A stretch of 64,000 nt of DNA from Antricoccus suffuscus (GCF_003003235.1 NZ_PVUE01000007.1:149245-213244); one strand, 5' to 3'; positions 1-7,711 are shown, counted from the first letter of the stretch. Notes: generated from the sequence alone by a model not told the origin. A program made the numbers and translations.

Positions 1-55
1 CCGGGGTGGTCGCGTCGTCGGCAACTTCCACATCGGTGGTTTCGGTGATGCTCAT
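1..55 (-). CDS. N-terminus of an unidentified protein, runs off the window
   Basis: Only the first 18 or so codons are present, beginning with ATG at 55 (minus strand) and reading MSITETTDVEVADDATTP before the window edge. An AAGGGA Shine-Dalgarno-like stretch lies about six bases upstream, which supports the start. The acidic, Thr-rich start gives no family clue. It lies downstream of the VWA gene on the same strand, with a 112-base gap, so it may be the next gene of that set. Confidence 0.5.
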   Translation of the reverse strand, partial: MSITETTDVEVADDATTP

Positions 56-167
56 GAGAATTCCCTTCGCATATGCAGATCGCGATCGCCGGCCACTGCG
101 GCCGACTGTACTGACGCTATCCGCGCGTGATCACGCTAACAAGCCCCCACGCCCGAATGAACTGCGG

Positions 168-902
168 TCACCGTATGAGCTCGCGGACAACTGACGGAAT
201 GGTCGCGAATGACTCGGGCGCGGCCCACTTGGCGTTGCAGCGCGCCGCGAATGCCGCGGCCTCGTCGTGATCGTCGTACGGCGCGATGATGCGCAGATTC
301 TCGATCTGCCCCGCGACCCGGTCGGCGTCGTTGTCGTCGGTCGCGCGGCAGTCGGACATCAGCAGCACGACTTTGCGGGTCGCGCGTGCCCGGCTCAACT
401 CGGCGTGTGCCGCTGCCAGTGCGTCACGCAGTCCGGTGATGCCGTGGCCGCGCAAGGACAGCACCCGGTCGATCACCGTTTCGTTAGACGACGACGAGGT
501 GATCCGACGCAGGAACGCCGGGTTCTTCGCGAACGCGATCACTGCGTGTTCTTGCGGTGCCCGCAGGCAGACGGCCGAGGCCAGCAACGACGCCGCGGCC
601 AGCCGGGCACCGTTCATCGAACCCGACGCGTCGATGACCAGACAGACCGCGAGCGGCGGCTTGGCCCATGCCCTCGAGCGTAGATCTTCGATGTTGGGCG
701 AATGCCCTTGTGCCTTTGCCTCGATGATTGCCTCGAGGCTGTCGTCCACATCGATATCGAACTCTGCTTTGGACGGCAGTAGCCGCGCGACGCCGGTGCC
801 GTCGGCCTTGTTTTCGCGGCTCAACTGCAGCAACAGCGACGCAGCGAGCCGCTTCGCCTGCTCACGCAGGCGCTCGTCGGTCGCGTGCACCATGTTGGCC
901 AC
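168..902 (-). CDS. VWA (von Willebrand A / CoxE-like) domain protein
   Basis: The protein has a VWA fold with a MIDAS metal site. DASGS appears in VIDASGSMNGAR, a Thr follows in TGLRDA and an Asp in MSDCRA, in the expected order. Such proteins usually partner a MoxR-type AAA ATPase, and one lies directly upstream, so the two probably form a chaperone-like complex acting on metal-enzyme assembly. The given start is GTG at 902. The same frame stays open and looks coding (helical, then Pro/Lys-rich) for about 66 more codons, up to overlap with the ATPase stop at 1100, but contains no ATG, GTG or TTG there. The true N-terminus is therefore unsettled (rare start codon, frameshift from the ATPase, or sequence error). 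Confidence 0.8.
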   Translation of the reverse strand: MANMVHATDERLREQAKRLAASLLLQLSRENKADGTGVARLLPSKAEFDIDVDDSLEAIIEAKAQGHSPNIEDLRSRAWAKPPLAVCLVIDASGSMNGARLAAASLLASAVCLRAPQEHAVIAFAKNPAFLRRITSSSSNETVIDRVLSLRGHGITGLRDALAAAHAELSRARATRKVVLLMSDCRATDDNDADRVAGQIENLRIIAPYDDHDEAAAFAARCNAKWAAPESFATIPSVVRELIR

Positions 903-1099
903 GAGTTCCAGAGTGCCTTCGGTGTCCGAGTCCAGCGCCTGACTCAGTGCATCCAGGTCCAGAGTGCCGACTTCGGGGGAGATCTCCGCGAATGACGGGT
1001 TCTTCGACAGCTGGCTGCGCCCGACTGTGGAAGGGCGCGGTCCGGTCTTCGACGGCGGCTTCTTCTGACCGCCCTCATTGCTGGGCTTCGGGTCGCCCG

Positions 1100-1999
1100 C
1101 TACTGGCGGGCTAGGGTTTCCCCCGAGGCATCACCGGCACTCGAGTTCTGGTTGTCCTCGTCCTTGCGGCCGAAGATTTCGGTGTAGATCTCGGTAATTA
1201 CCTGCTCGGCGGACCGGGCCGATGACTCGTAGAGGCGGATCCGGCCGGACAGCGAGACCAGGGCAGCGTCGAGTCCGACGTTCCAGTCGTCAACGGTGCC
1301 GCCACGGATGTCGGCCAGCGACATCGCCATCCGGGTGAAGTCGATCGCGCCGCGCACCGACGAGCCGACCATGATGTCACCGTGGTTGCGCGTGCGTCGT
1401 ACCATCTCGACGGCTTTAGCCCGCCACGGTTTGGGCGCATTCGGAGCGTGCAGCCCGACGATGTCCGTCTCGACCTCGCCGCTCTGGTAGTTCACCACAA
1501 TCCGGCACGTGCGGTCATAGAGCGCGGATGAAAGCCGCGCAACACCGACACCGTCGAACGGGTTCATTGCCGCAACGATCGCGAAGCCTGGTTCGGCAAG
1601 AATCCGGCCGTAGCGTGGCACGGTGATCTCGCCTTCGCTCATGACGGTGAGCATGACGTTGAGCGTTTCCTCAGGGATCCGGTTGATTTCCTCGAGGTAG
1701 AGCAGCCCGCCGCTGGTGAGCGCGTCGATCAGGGGACCGGGGATGAAGATTTCTGGGATATAGCCGCGTTCGAGGATCTGGGAAGGGTCAAAGTGCCCGA
1801 TCAGCCGGGCCGGGGTCAGCTCGGCGTTGCCTTCCACGAAAGTGAACGGCACCTTTTGTACGGCCGCGACCGACCGCAGCAGGGTGCTTTTGCCGGTGCC
1901 GGGAGGTCCTTCGAGGAGCGTGTGGGTGCCGCTGCGCAGCGCGGCCTGGATGAGCTCCAACTCGCGGTCGCGTCCCAGGATCTTCACGGTCCGTTGCAT
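1100..1999 (-). CDS. MoxR-family AAA ATPase
   Basis: This AAA+ ATPase carries Walker A EGPPGTGKST near residue 35 and Walker B LLYLEEINRI near residue 100, followed by the MoxR-like segment AAMNPFDGVG. MoxR ATPases work with VWA proteins in maturation of metal or cofactor enzymes, and a VWA gene lies immediately downstream. I chose ATG at 1999 (299 aa) because GAGGAG lies ten bases upstream; a GTG at 2017 in the same frame would overlap that site. The C-terminus is a Ser/Asn/Asp-rich tail. The gene follows two alcohol dehydrogenase genes on the same strand, which suggests that this pair services those enzymes, but that is inference. Confidence 0.85.
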   Translation of the reverse strand: MQRTVKILGRDRELELIQAALRSGTHTLLEGPPGTGKSTLLRSVAAVQKVPFTFVEGNAELTPARLIGHFDPSQILERGYIPEIFIPGPLIDALTSGGLLYLEEINRIPEETLNVMLTVMSEGEITVPRYGRILAEPGFAIVAAMNPFDGVGVARLSSALYDRTCRIVVNYQSGEVETDIVGLHAPNAPKPWRAKAVEMVRRTRNHGDIMVGSSVRGAIDFTRMAMSLADIRGGTVDDWNVGLDAALVSLSGRIRLYESSARSAEQVITEIYTEIFGRKDEDNQNSSAGDASGETLARQ

Positions 2000-2022
2000 C
2001 TGTTTCGTGCTCCTCACGATCG

Positions 2023-2077
2023 GCGCAACGTCATACGTTCTGGCCGCGGCTGGCGACCAGAACGTATGACGTTGCGC
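2023..2077. repeat. Long perfect palindrome, copy 1 of a two-copy family
   Basis: Positions 2023-2043 are the exact reverse complement of 2057-2077 (21-base stem, 13-base loop). The element fills the 68-base space between the ATPase start and the dehydrogenase stop. Its arms and even its loop match, in the opposite orientation, the palindrome at 5797-5836, so it is a dispersed family member rather than a chance hairpin. It could act as a terminator or mRNA stabiliser. Confidence 0.85.
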
Positions 2078-2085
2078 AAGCGACT

Positions 2086-3198
2086 CTAGTGTTCGTGGAC
2101 GAGGACGCCGCGGATGTTCTTGCCCGCCTGCAGGTCGTCGTACCCTTCGTTGATCTCTTCGAGCTTGTAAGTCTTAGTGATCAGCTCGTCGAGCTTGAGG
2201 TCGCCGCTTTGGTAGAGACCCAGAATCTTCGGAATGTCGGTGGTGGGGTTGCAGTCACCGAACAGGCTGCCCTTGATGTTCTTGCGGAACAGCGTGAGCA
2301 CCGAACCAGACAGCTGAATCGTCTTCTCCTCGATACTGTTCAACCCGGTGATCACCACCGAGCCGCCCTTGCCGATCAGGTTGAAACCTTCCTCTACGAC
2401 TTCGGCCTCCATCTTGCCGACGGTCAGGATCGCCGAGTCGGCCATCTGCCCGCGGGTCATGTCGGTGACCGCGTCCATCGCCTCGGCAGCGGTCGCGAAC
2501 GCGTGAGTGGCGCCGAGCTCGAGCGCCTTCTCGCGCTTGTTCTCTAGCGGGTCGATGGCGATGACGTTTTTAGCGCCGGCGTACCGGGCGCCCTGTACGG
2601 CGTTGATCCCGATCCCGCCGACGCCGATCACGACCGCGGTGTCGCCGGGTTTGACGTCGGCGGTGTTGACCGCTGAGCCCCATCCGGTGGGTACGCCGCA
2701 GCCGACGAGGACGGCCTTGTCGAGTGGCAGGTCGTCGTCGACCTTGACGACGGAGTTCTGGTGGATGGTGCCGTACTGGCTGAATGTGCCCAGCATGCAC
2801 ATGGCGCCATAGTCACCACGCGAGCCCGTGATCGGGAAGCGCGGCCCGGGCAGGTAGCCCTCGAGGATGGTCGCGCCCATGTCGCAGATCGACTGCTGAC
2901 CGTTGGCGCAATAGCGGCAGACGCCGCAGTTGGGGATGAAGGAGCAGACCACGTGGTCTCCGGCCGCGACGCGGGTGACTCCGGGCCCGACCTCCTCGAT
3001 GATCCCGGCGCCTTCGTGCCCGATGACCATCGGCAGTCGCGCCTCTAGGTCTCCGTGCATGATGTGCAGGTCCGAGTGGCACAGTCCGGCGTACGTGTAT
3101 CGGATGAGAACCTCGCCGGCCTTCGGTCCATCCAGATCCAGCTCTTCGATCTCGATCGGTTTGCCTGGCTCGTAGACGACTGCCGCTTTCGTTTTCAT
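2086..3198 (-). CDS. Zinc-dependent alcohol dehydrogenase, mycofactocin/NDMA type (copy 1)
   Basis: A 370-residue medium-chain dehydrogenase. The catalytic zinc site is visible as Cys40 (GLCHSD), His61-Glu62 (GHEGAG) and Cys167 (VGCGVP). The structural zinc ligands are Cys91, 94, 97 and 105. The nucleotide-binding glycines are in GVGGIG at 192-197. The sequence closely recalls TIGR03989 (NDMA-dependent, Rxyl_3153 family), nicotinoproteins that co-occur with the redox cofactor mycofactocin, so NADH is probably held tightly and re-oxidised by that cofactor. It differs from the neighbouring copy at about 32 of 370 residues by eye. AAAGGAG precedes the ATG. No mycofactocin biosynthesis genes are in the window. 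Confidence 0.9.
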   Translation of the reverse strand: MKTKAAVVYEPGKPIEIEELDLDGPKAGEVLIRYTYAGLCHSDLHIMHGDLEARLPMVIGHEGAGIIEEVGPGVTRVAAGDHVVCSFIPNCGVCRYCANGQQSICDMGATILEGYLPGPRFPITGSRGDYGAMCMLGTFSQYGTIHQNSVVKVDDDLPLDKAVLVGCGVPTGWGSAVNTADVKPGDTAVVIGVGGIGINAVQGARYAGAKNVIAIDPLENKREKALELGATHAFATAAEAMDAVTDMTRGQMADSAILTVGKMEAEVVEEGFNLIGKGGSVVITGLNSIEEKTIQLSGSVLTLFRKNIKGSLFGDCNPTTDIPKILGLYQSGDLKLDELITKTYKLEEINEGYDDLQAGKNIRGVLVHEH

Positions 3199-3239
3199 GA
3201 GCGCTCCTTTGACGATGCTCGAACTGAGGCGAATGCCTC

Positions 3240-3271
3240 CAACCTAACGCGCTGTGATCGAGACCACCAGG
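3240..3271 (-). promoter_or_regulatory. Upstream box of dehydrogenase copy 1, shared with copy 2
   Basis: Two blocks, CAACCTAACGCGC (3240-3252) and CGAGACCACCAGG (3259-3271), recur before copy 2 at 4432-4444 and 4451-4463. Surrounding intergenic bases have diverged, so these blocks are probably a promoter or operator kept by selection. On the minus strand a TTGGAG hexamer falls inside the region. Confidence 0.5.
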
Positions 3272-3277
3272 CGCAAT

Positions 3278-4390
3278 CTAGTGTTCGTGTACGACGACGC
3301 CGCGGATGTTCTTGCCCGCCTGCAAATCGTCGTACCCCTGGTTGATCTCTTCGAGCTTGTAGGTCTTGGTGATCAGCTCGTCGAGTTTGAGGTCGCCACT
3401 TTGGTAGAGGCTCAGGATCTTCGGGATGTCGGTGGTGGGGTTGCAGTCACCGAACAGGCTGCCCTTGATGTTCTTGCGGAACAGTGTCAGCAACGAACCC
3501 GACAGCTGAATCGTCTTCTCCTCGACGCTGTTGATGCCCGTGACCACGACCGAGCCGCCCTTGCCGATCAGGTCGAAGCCCTGCTCCACGACCTCGGCGT
3601 TCATCAACCCGACGGTCAGGATCGCCGAGTCGGCCATCTGCCCGCGGGTCATGTCGGTGACCGCGTCCATCGCCTCAGCAGCGGTGGCAAATGCGTGGGT
3701 GGCGCCGAGTTCGAGTGCTTTTTCGCGTTTGTTTTCCAGCGGGTCGATGGCGATGACGTTTTTGGCGCCGGCGTACCGCGCACCTTGTACGGCGTTGATC
3801 CCGATGCCGCCGACGCCGATGACGACGGCGGTGTCGCCGGGTTTGATGTCGGCGGTGTTGACCGCTGAGCCCCAGCCGGTGGGTACGCCGCAGCCGACGA
3901 GGACGGCCTTGTCGAGTGGCAGGTCGTCGTCGACCTTGACGACGGAGTTCTGATGGACCGTGCCGTACTGGCTGAATGTGCCCAATATGCACATTGCGCC
4001 GTACTCGCCCTTCGGCCCGGTGATCGGGAAGCGCGGCCCGGGCAGGTTGCCCTGGAGTGTCTTGGCGCCCATGTCGCAGATCGACTGCTGACCGTTGGCG
4101 CAATAGCGGCAGACGCCGCAGTTGGGGATGAATGAGCAGACCACGTGGTCTCCGGCCGCAACCCGGGTAACGCCAGGGCCTACCTCCTCGATGATCCCGG
4201 CGCCTTCGTGGCCGAGGACCATCGGCATGCGTACGGCGAGGTCGCCGAGCATGACGTGCAGGTCCGAGTGACACAGCCCGGCGTACGTGTAGCGGATGAG
4301 GACCTCGCCGTCCTTGGGTCCGTCAAGATCGAGCTCCTCGATCTCTAACGGCGCGCCGGGCTGATAGATCACTGCGGCTTTGGTCTTCAT
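3278..4390 (-). CDS. Zinc-dependent alcohol dehydrogenase, mycofactocin/NDMA type (copy 2)
   Basis: A 370-residue paralogue of the gene at 2086-3198, with the same zinc ligands (Cys40, His61, Cys91/94/97/105, Cys167) and GVGGIG motif. Most differences sit in the first 60 residues, around 108-133, and near 245-275. Residues about 145-240 are almost identical even at silent positions, which suggests recent duplication with gene conversion. It is the first gene of the minus-strand set and has a strong GAAGGAG site. The changes near 46-59 and 110-136 could alter substrate choice. The substrate alcohol is unknown. Confidence 0.9.
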   Translation of the reverse strand: MKTKAAVIYQPGAPLEIEELDLDGPKDGEVLIRYTYAGLCHSDLHVMLGDLAVRMPMVLGHEGAGIIEEVGPGVTRVAAGDHVVCSFIPNCGVCRYCANGQQSICDMGAKTLQGNLPGPRFPITGPKGEYGAMCILGTFSQYGTVHQNSVVKVDDDLPLDKAVLVGCGVPTGWGSAVNTADIKPGDTAVVIGVGGIGINAVQGARYAGAKNVIAIDPLENKREKALELGATHAFATAAEAMDAVTDMTRGQMADSAILTVGLMNAEVVEQGFDLIGKGGSVVVTGINSVEEKTIQLSGSLLTLFRKNIKGSLFGDCNPTTDIPKILSLYQSGDLKLDELITKTYKLEEINQGYDDLQAGKNIRGVVVHEH

Positions 4391-4431
4391 GGACGCTCCT
4401 TCGCGATACCTGAAATGTGGCGGGTCTAGGT

Positions 4432-4463
4432 CAACCTAACGCGCGACACCCGAGACCACCAGG
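4432..4463 (-). promoter_or_regulatory. Upstream box of dehydrogenase copy 2
   Basis: Same two blocks as at 3240-3271, spaced six bases apart here. On the minus strand TTGACC (-35-like) is followed after 17 bases by AGGTAT (-10-like), which would place the promoter between the box and the start at 4390. Confidence 0.5.
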
Positions 4464-4488
4464 AGCATTGACGTCGGCGAACCACCGA

Positions 4489-4494
4489 TAGGGT
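4489..4494 (+). promoter_or_regulatory. TAGGGT -10 element of a probable leaderless transcript
   Basis: TAGGGT ends six bases before the ATG at 4501 and no Shine-Dalgarno sequence is present. That spacing puts transcription start at or next to the start codon. Confidence 0.5.
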
Positions 4495-4500
4495 GTTCCT

Positions 4501-4908
4501 ATGGCCGGCGAATTCCGTACCTTCACTGTGTCAGGCGGTGACCTTTGCGTACCCGAGTCGTGGCTCTACATCTGGGCCTCGCAGGAGTCCGGACAGGTTG
4601 TGTACGTCGGCGCGACCCGGCTTGACCCGGAGGTGCGCACCTGGATGCACCTCAACGACGAGTCTTCTCAGGGCGGCAAGATCCGAGACCGCTACCCGCA
4701 GGTTGCGACCGAGCCGATGGAAGTCATGGCCTTCGCGGTCCCCGATGACGTGGACCGCGCCGCCGCCAAAGAACTGTTGGTACGGCGTTTTCTCAGCGCC
4801 GGTGTGCTGGCCGGTAACCACATTTGTGACGACCCGATCGACGCGATCGTCACGCCGCAGGTAGAGAAGTTCGTGCGCTCGGTGCTGGCCGAACTGCGCG
4901 CCAACTAA
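4501..4908 (+). CDS. Small GIY-YIG-like domain protein
   Basis: A 135-residue protein of unclear function. The N-terminal half has LYIWA followed by VVYVGATR, which fits the two strands of a GIY-YIG nuclease fold, and the later R-x3-H in RTWMHL fits its helix. The remainder is helical and ends VEKFVRSVLAELRAN. Free-standing GIY-YIG proteins cut or sense DNA, but several catalytic positions cannot be assigned here, so activity is not claimed. It appears monocistronic, with a leaderless-type promoter and a tandem repeat just after its stop. Confidence 0.65.
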   Translation: MAGEFRTFTVSGGDLCVPESWLYIWASQESGQVVYVGATRLDPEVRTWMHLNDESSQGGKIRDRYPQVATEPMEVMAFAVPDDVDRAAAKELLVRRFLSAGVLAGNHICDDPIDAIVTPQVEKFVRSVLAELRAN

Positions 4909-4914
4909 CGCGGT

Positions 4915-4990
4915 CCGTCACAAAATCCCTGCCGATCCGTCACAAAATCCCTGCCGATCCGTCACAAAGTCTGGCGCATCCGTCACCAAC
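4915..4990. repeat. 22-base tandem repeat, about 3.5 copies
   Basis: Unit CCGTCACAAAATCCCTGCCG plus AT occurs exactly at 4915-4936 and 4937-4958, degenerates at 4959-4979, and ends with a partial copy from 4980. It lies between the convergent 3' ends of the GIY-YIG-like gene and the metallopeptidase and enters the latter's last codons. No hairpin forms within a unit. Confidence 0.8.
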
Positions 4991-5324
4991 CGAGCTCACG
5001 CAGCCGGTGATCGCCGATGCCGAAGTGGTGTCCGACCTCGTGCACGACGGTCCGGCGTACCTGCTCGATCACTTGCTCTTCGGTGTGGCAGATCGCGCAA
5101 ATCGCGAGCCTGTAGATCGTGATGCGGTCCGGCATCGCCCACGCGTAGTTGTTGGTGCGCCGAGTGAGTGGCACGCCTTCGTAGAGCCCGAGGAGACCGG
5201 GCCGGCCACCGTCGAGATCGACCGTGACGGCGACGTTGCGCATGATCTTGCCGAGTTCGGGCGGCAACCCGTCGAGCGCCGTCGTCACCATCTGTTCGAA
5301 CCGTTCGGGTTCCACCTCGATCAT
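4983..5324 (-). CDS. Minimal zinc metallopeptidase (zincin-1 / DUF1025 type)
   Basis: A 113-residue protein of the small metallopeptidase family seen next to housekeeping genes in actinobacteria. The zinc motif HEVGHH (His95, Glu96, His99) lies in TVVHEVGHHFGIGD, with the conserved Asp a few residues later. The segment before it, YRLAICAICHTEEQVIEQVR, is typical. Substrate is unknown. The start is ATG at 5322-5324 (MIEVEPERFE); the open frame upstream is antisense to the PPOX gene and is not believed. It is divergent from that gene, with 49 bases between starts. Confidence 0.85.
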   Translation of the reverse strand: MIEVEPERFEQMVTTALDGLPPELGKIMRNVAVTVDLDGGRPGLLGLYEGVPLTRRTNNYAWAMPDRITIYRLAICAICHTEEQVIEQVRRTVVHEVGHHFGIGDHRLRELGW

Positions 5325-5360
5325 GAAGCCAGTATCCGTGGCTTGCCTTCGCTGGCGGCG

Positions 5361-5366
5361 TACGGT
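5361..5366 (+). promoter_or_regulatory. TACGGT -10 element, probable leaderless transcript
   Basis: TACGGT ends seven bases before ATG 5374, with no ribosome-binding site between them, matching the pattern at 4489, 7706 and 9619. Confidence 0.5.
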
Positions 5367-5373
5367 CTGAGCG

Positions 5374-5796
5374 ATGAACGACGACGAGCGACGCAGGCGG
5401 TTTGCCGACGCGCGGGTCGCCCGGTTGGCGACGGTTACCGCTGATGGCCGGCCGCGGATCGTCCCAGTCGTGTTTGCGCTCGTCGGCGATGCGGCGTACT
5501 CCGCCGTCGACCACAAGCCGAAGTCAACGCGGAAGCTCGGGCGGCTGGCGAATGTTCGTGCCACGGGTGTTGCGAGCATCCTCGTCGATCGGTACGACGA
5601 GGACTGGACCTCGCTCTGGTGGGTCCGCGTCGACGGTGTTGCTCGGGTACTCGACGCCGATTCCGTCGACGGTAGCCGGGGGATCGACGCCCTGGTGGGG
5701 AAGTACCCGCAGTACGCCGATGCCCGCCCGCTCGGACCGGTGATCAGGGTCGACGTACGACGTTGGTCTGCCTGGGACGGCTCAATACCCGAATAA
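5374..5796 (+). CDS. PPOX-class F420-dependent oxidoreductase (TIGR03668-like)
   Basis: A 140-residue split-barrel flavin/F420 protein. RVARLATVTADGRPRIVPVVF at the N-terminus and AVDHKPKSTRKLGRLANVRA in the middle are the usual cofactor-contact regions, and VRVDVRRWSAWDG closes the barrel. Family members reduce small substrates with F420H2 in the cytoplasm; the physiological substrate is not known. It ends in a TAA that directly abuts a palindromic element at 5797. Confidence 0.85.
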   Translation: MNDDERRRRFADARVARLATVTADGRPRIVPVVFALVGDAAYSAVDHKPKSTRKLGRLANVRATGVASILVDRYDEDWTSLWWVRVDGVARVLDADSVDGSRGIDALVGKYPQYADARPLGPVIRVDVRRWSAWDGSIPE

Positions 5797-5836
5797 GTCA
5801 TACGTCCCGGTCGCGACTGCGGCCGGGACATATGAC
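5797..5836. repeat. Palindrome, copy 2 of the family at 2023-2077; likely bidirectional terminator
   Basis: Arms 5797-5810 and 5823-5836 pair over 14 bases with one mismatch, around a 12-base loop. The core GTCATACGT and the loop match copy 1 in reverse orientation. It sits between two convergent genes, which fits transcription termination. Confidence 0.8.
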
Positions 5837-5847
5837 GTCCGAGGGTC

Positions 5848-6615
5848 CTACTTGACTTCGCGACGGAGGGCGCGGACGGTGCCGATCACCGCTGGAATGA
5901 CCACCCAGACAAGGACGGCGGTCAGCGTCTGGTCGAGGTGCGCCGTCGGGTCGCCGCCCGAGAGTCGTTCGACCGCCGAGAACACGTTGAACCACGGATC
6001 GGCAGACTTCAGTACTGCCATCCCCAGCAGGCTGAATGCTGTCGGCGCGATGAAGTAGACGGCGATCGCGATGGCGGTTTGCGGGATCAGCGTACCGATA
6101 GCTGCGGCCAGCACGGACATCATCGCTGCGGTCAGGACGAAGCCGCGGATCGTGTCACCCACGCCGGCGTACGACACCGCCTCACCGGAGAATGCGCCGG
6201 CTAACGCGGCGCCTGCAAGCGAGATCAGGATCGCTGCGGCGATGGTCGCGATGGTGAGCGCGATCGCCGACAACGGTTTTGCCAGCAGTACGGAGAGGCG
6301 TCGTGGCGCGAGCGTGAAAGTTGTCAGCGCCGTGCGTTGAGTGAATTCCGAGGTCATCGCCATCAGTCCGATGACGGGGGCGAGCATGGCCGCGATCTGT
6401 ACCGGACCCATCATGAAGTTCGATGCCGTGAAACTGCCGTCGCCGACGGTGAATATCTGCCAGACGGCGACAACCAACGCGAGCGCGACAATTGCGGCGA
6501 GCACACCGCGGCCTCCGCGGGTGTCGGTCATCTTGCGAGTTTCGACGCGTAGCAGCGTGCCAAAACCGATGGGTTTGACCGGTGGCAGCGAGGCCGCGAG
6601 GGTGGGGCTGGTCAT
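5848..6615 (-). CDS. ABC-2 type transporter permease
   Basis: A 255-residue integral membrane protein with about six hydrophobic segments. A cytoplasmic N-terminus (LLRVETRKMTDTRGG) precedes the first segment. The layout matches ABC-2 permeases of drug or lipid exporters and of GldA/NatB-like systems. AAGGAGAAGTT precedes the ATG. It lies 30 bases after the ATP-binding gene and is probably co-transcribed with it. The adjacent two-component system may sense the same compound. Confidence 0.85.
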   Translation of the reverse strand: MTSPTLAASLPPVKPIGFGTLLRVETRKMTDTRGGRGVLAAIVALALVVAVWQIFTVGDGSFTASNFMMGPVQIAAMLAPVIGLMAMTSEFTQRTALTTFTLAPRRLSVLLAKPLSAIALTIATIAAAILISLAGAALAGAFSGEAVSYAGVGDTIRGFVLTAAMMSVLAAAIGTLIPQTAIAIAVYFIAPTAFSLLGMAVLKSADPWFNVFSAVERLSGGDPTAHLDQTLTAVLVWVVIPAVIGTVRALRREVK

Positions 6616-6645
6616 AACTTCTCCTTGGAGTTCAGATACTGCGAG

Positions 6646-7575
6646 TTAGTTGGTACGACGGGATTCAGCGAGCTGTGCGACTGATGTCGCGGCCCCGCGG
6701 TCGGACGCGCTGGTCAGCTCGAAGAAAAGGTCCTCGAGTCCGGCGCCGTCGCTATCGCGCAGTTCGGTGAGTACCTCACCGGCGAGCGCTGCGGCGCGAC
6801 CGACCTGTTCGGCTGTTCCGTCGACTCGGTAACCGCCGTCCGGCTGTACGTCGACCGCCAAACCGGCACCCTCAAGCGCGCGCCGCAGTCCGCTCGGGTC
6901 AAGACCGCGTACGACGACGCCCTGTCGCTGTAGTAGTTCGGCGAGGCTGCCTTGTGCGACGACCTGGCCGCCGCCGATGACGACCAGTCGATCGACCGTG
7001 GCCTGGACCTCGCCCAGCAGGTGACTCGATAACAGCACCGTGCCGCCGCGATGCGCGAAGTCGCGCAGCAGGCCGCGCATCCACCGGATGCCCTCCGGGT
7101 CCATCCCGTTGGCCGGCTCGTCGAGGATGAGCAGCTGCGGATCGCCCATAAGGGTCGCGCCGATGCCGAGTCGTTGCCGCATTCCGAGGGAGTAGTTGCC
7201 GACTCGTCGCTTGGCCGCGTCCGCGATGCCGACCCGTTCGAGCATCTCGTCGGCGCGGCGCCCCGGGAGGCCCATCAACGCGGCGGACAAGCGCAGTGTC
7301 TCCAACCCGGTGCGGCCGGGATGTTGTGCTGCGGCGTCGAGCATCACGCCGACGACGCGCCCGGGGTTGGGTAGCTCGGCGTACCCGATTCCGCCGATCG
7401 TGGTTCGACCCGCGGTTGGCGAGGTGAGGCCGGTGATCATCCGAAGTGTGGTGGACTTGCCGGCGCCATTGGGACCGAGGAAGCCTGTGATCGTGCCCGG
7501 TTCACAGGTAAAGGTGACGTCGTCAACGGCGGTGAATGCGCTATAGCGCTTGGTGAGGTTCTCGACTGAAATCAT
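6646..7575 (-). CDS. ABC transporter ATP-binding protein
   Basis: A 309-residue ABC ATPase with Walker A GPNGAGKST, signature-like YSLGMRQRL and Walker B LLILDEPANGMDPEG. A roughly 90-residue C-terminal region after the ATPase core resembles that of DrrA/BcrA-type exporters. I placed the start at ATG 7575 (MISVENLTKRY), since the family begins there; 12 further in-frame codons upstream look spurious. It pairs with the permease downstream and is divergent from the histidine kinase gene. Confidence 0.88.
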   Translation of the reverse strand: MISVENLTKRYSAFTAVDDVTFTCEPGTITGFLGPNGAGKSTTLRMITGLTSPTAGRTTIGGIGYAELPNPGRVVGVMLDAAAQHPGRTGLETLRLSAALMGLPGRRADEMLERVGIADAAKRRVGNYSLGMRQRLGIGATLMGDPQLLILDEPANGMDPEGIRWMRGLLRDFAHRGGTVLLSSHLLGEVQATVDRLVVIGGGQVVAQGSLAELLQRQGVVVRGLDPSGLRRALEGAGLAVDVQPDGGYRVDGTAEQVGRAAALAGEVLTELRDSDGAGLEDLFFELTSASDRGAATSVAQLAESRRTN

Positions 7576-7705
7576 GCCGTTAACTCTGTCGAGTACGGCG
7601 CTGCAGCACATCTGCCAGATGGCTGGAACTAGACCCTACGAAAGTAGCGGTTTCACCTGATCTGCCAGCGACGATCGTCCTGTGTCGGGGCGCGCGCGTA
7701 CGCCG

Positions 7706-7711
7706 TACGGT
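7706..7711 (+). promoter_or_regulatory. TACGGT -10 element before the histidine kinase
   Basis: TACGGT ends six bases before GTG 7718. It supports that GTG as the first codon of a leaderless mRNA and argues against the earlier in-frame GTG at 7682, which would lie upstream of the transcription start. Confidence 0.45.

Noticed and set aside
4915..4990. CRISPR array
   Set aside because: Units of 22 bases are directly adjacent with no spacers, and there are no cas genes.
5325..5831. Long N-terminal extension of the metallopeptidase
   Set aside because: It is antisense to the PPOX gene; family length ends at the ATG at 5324.
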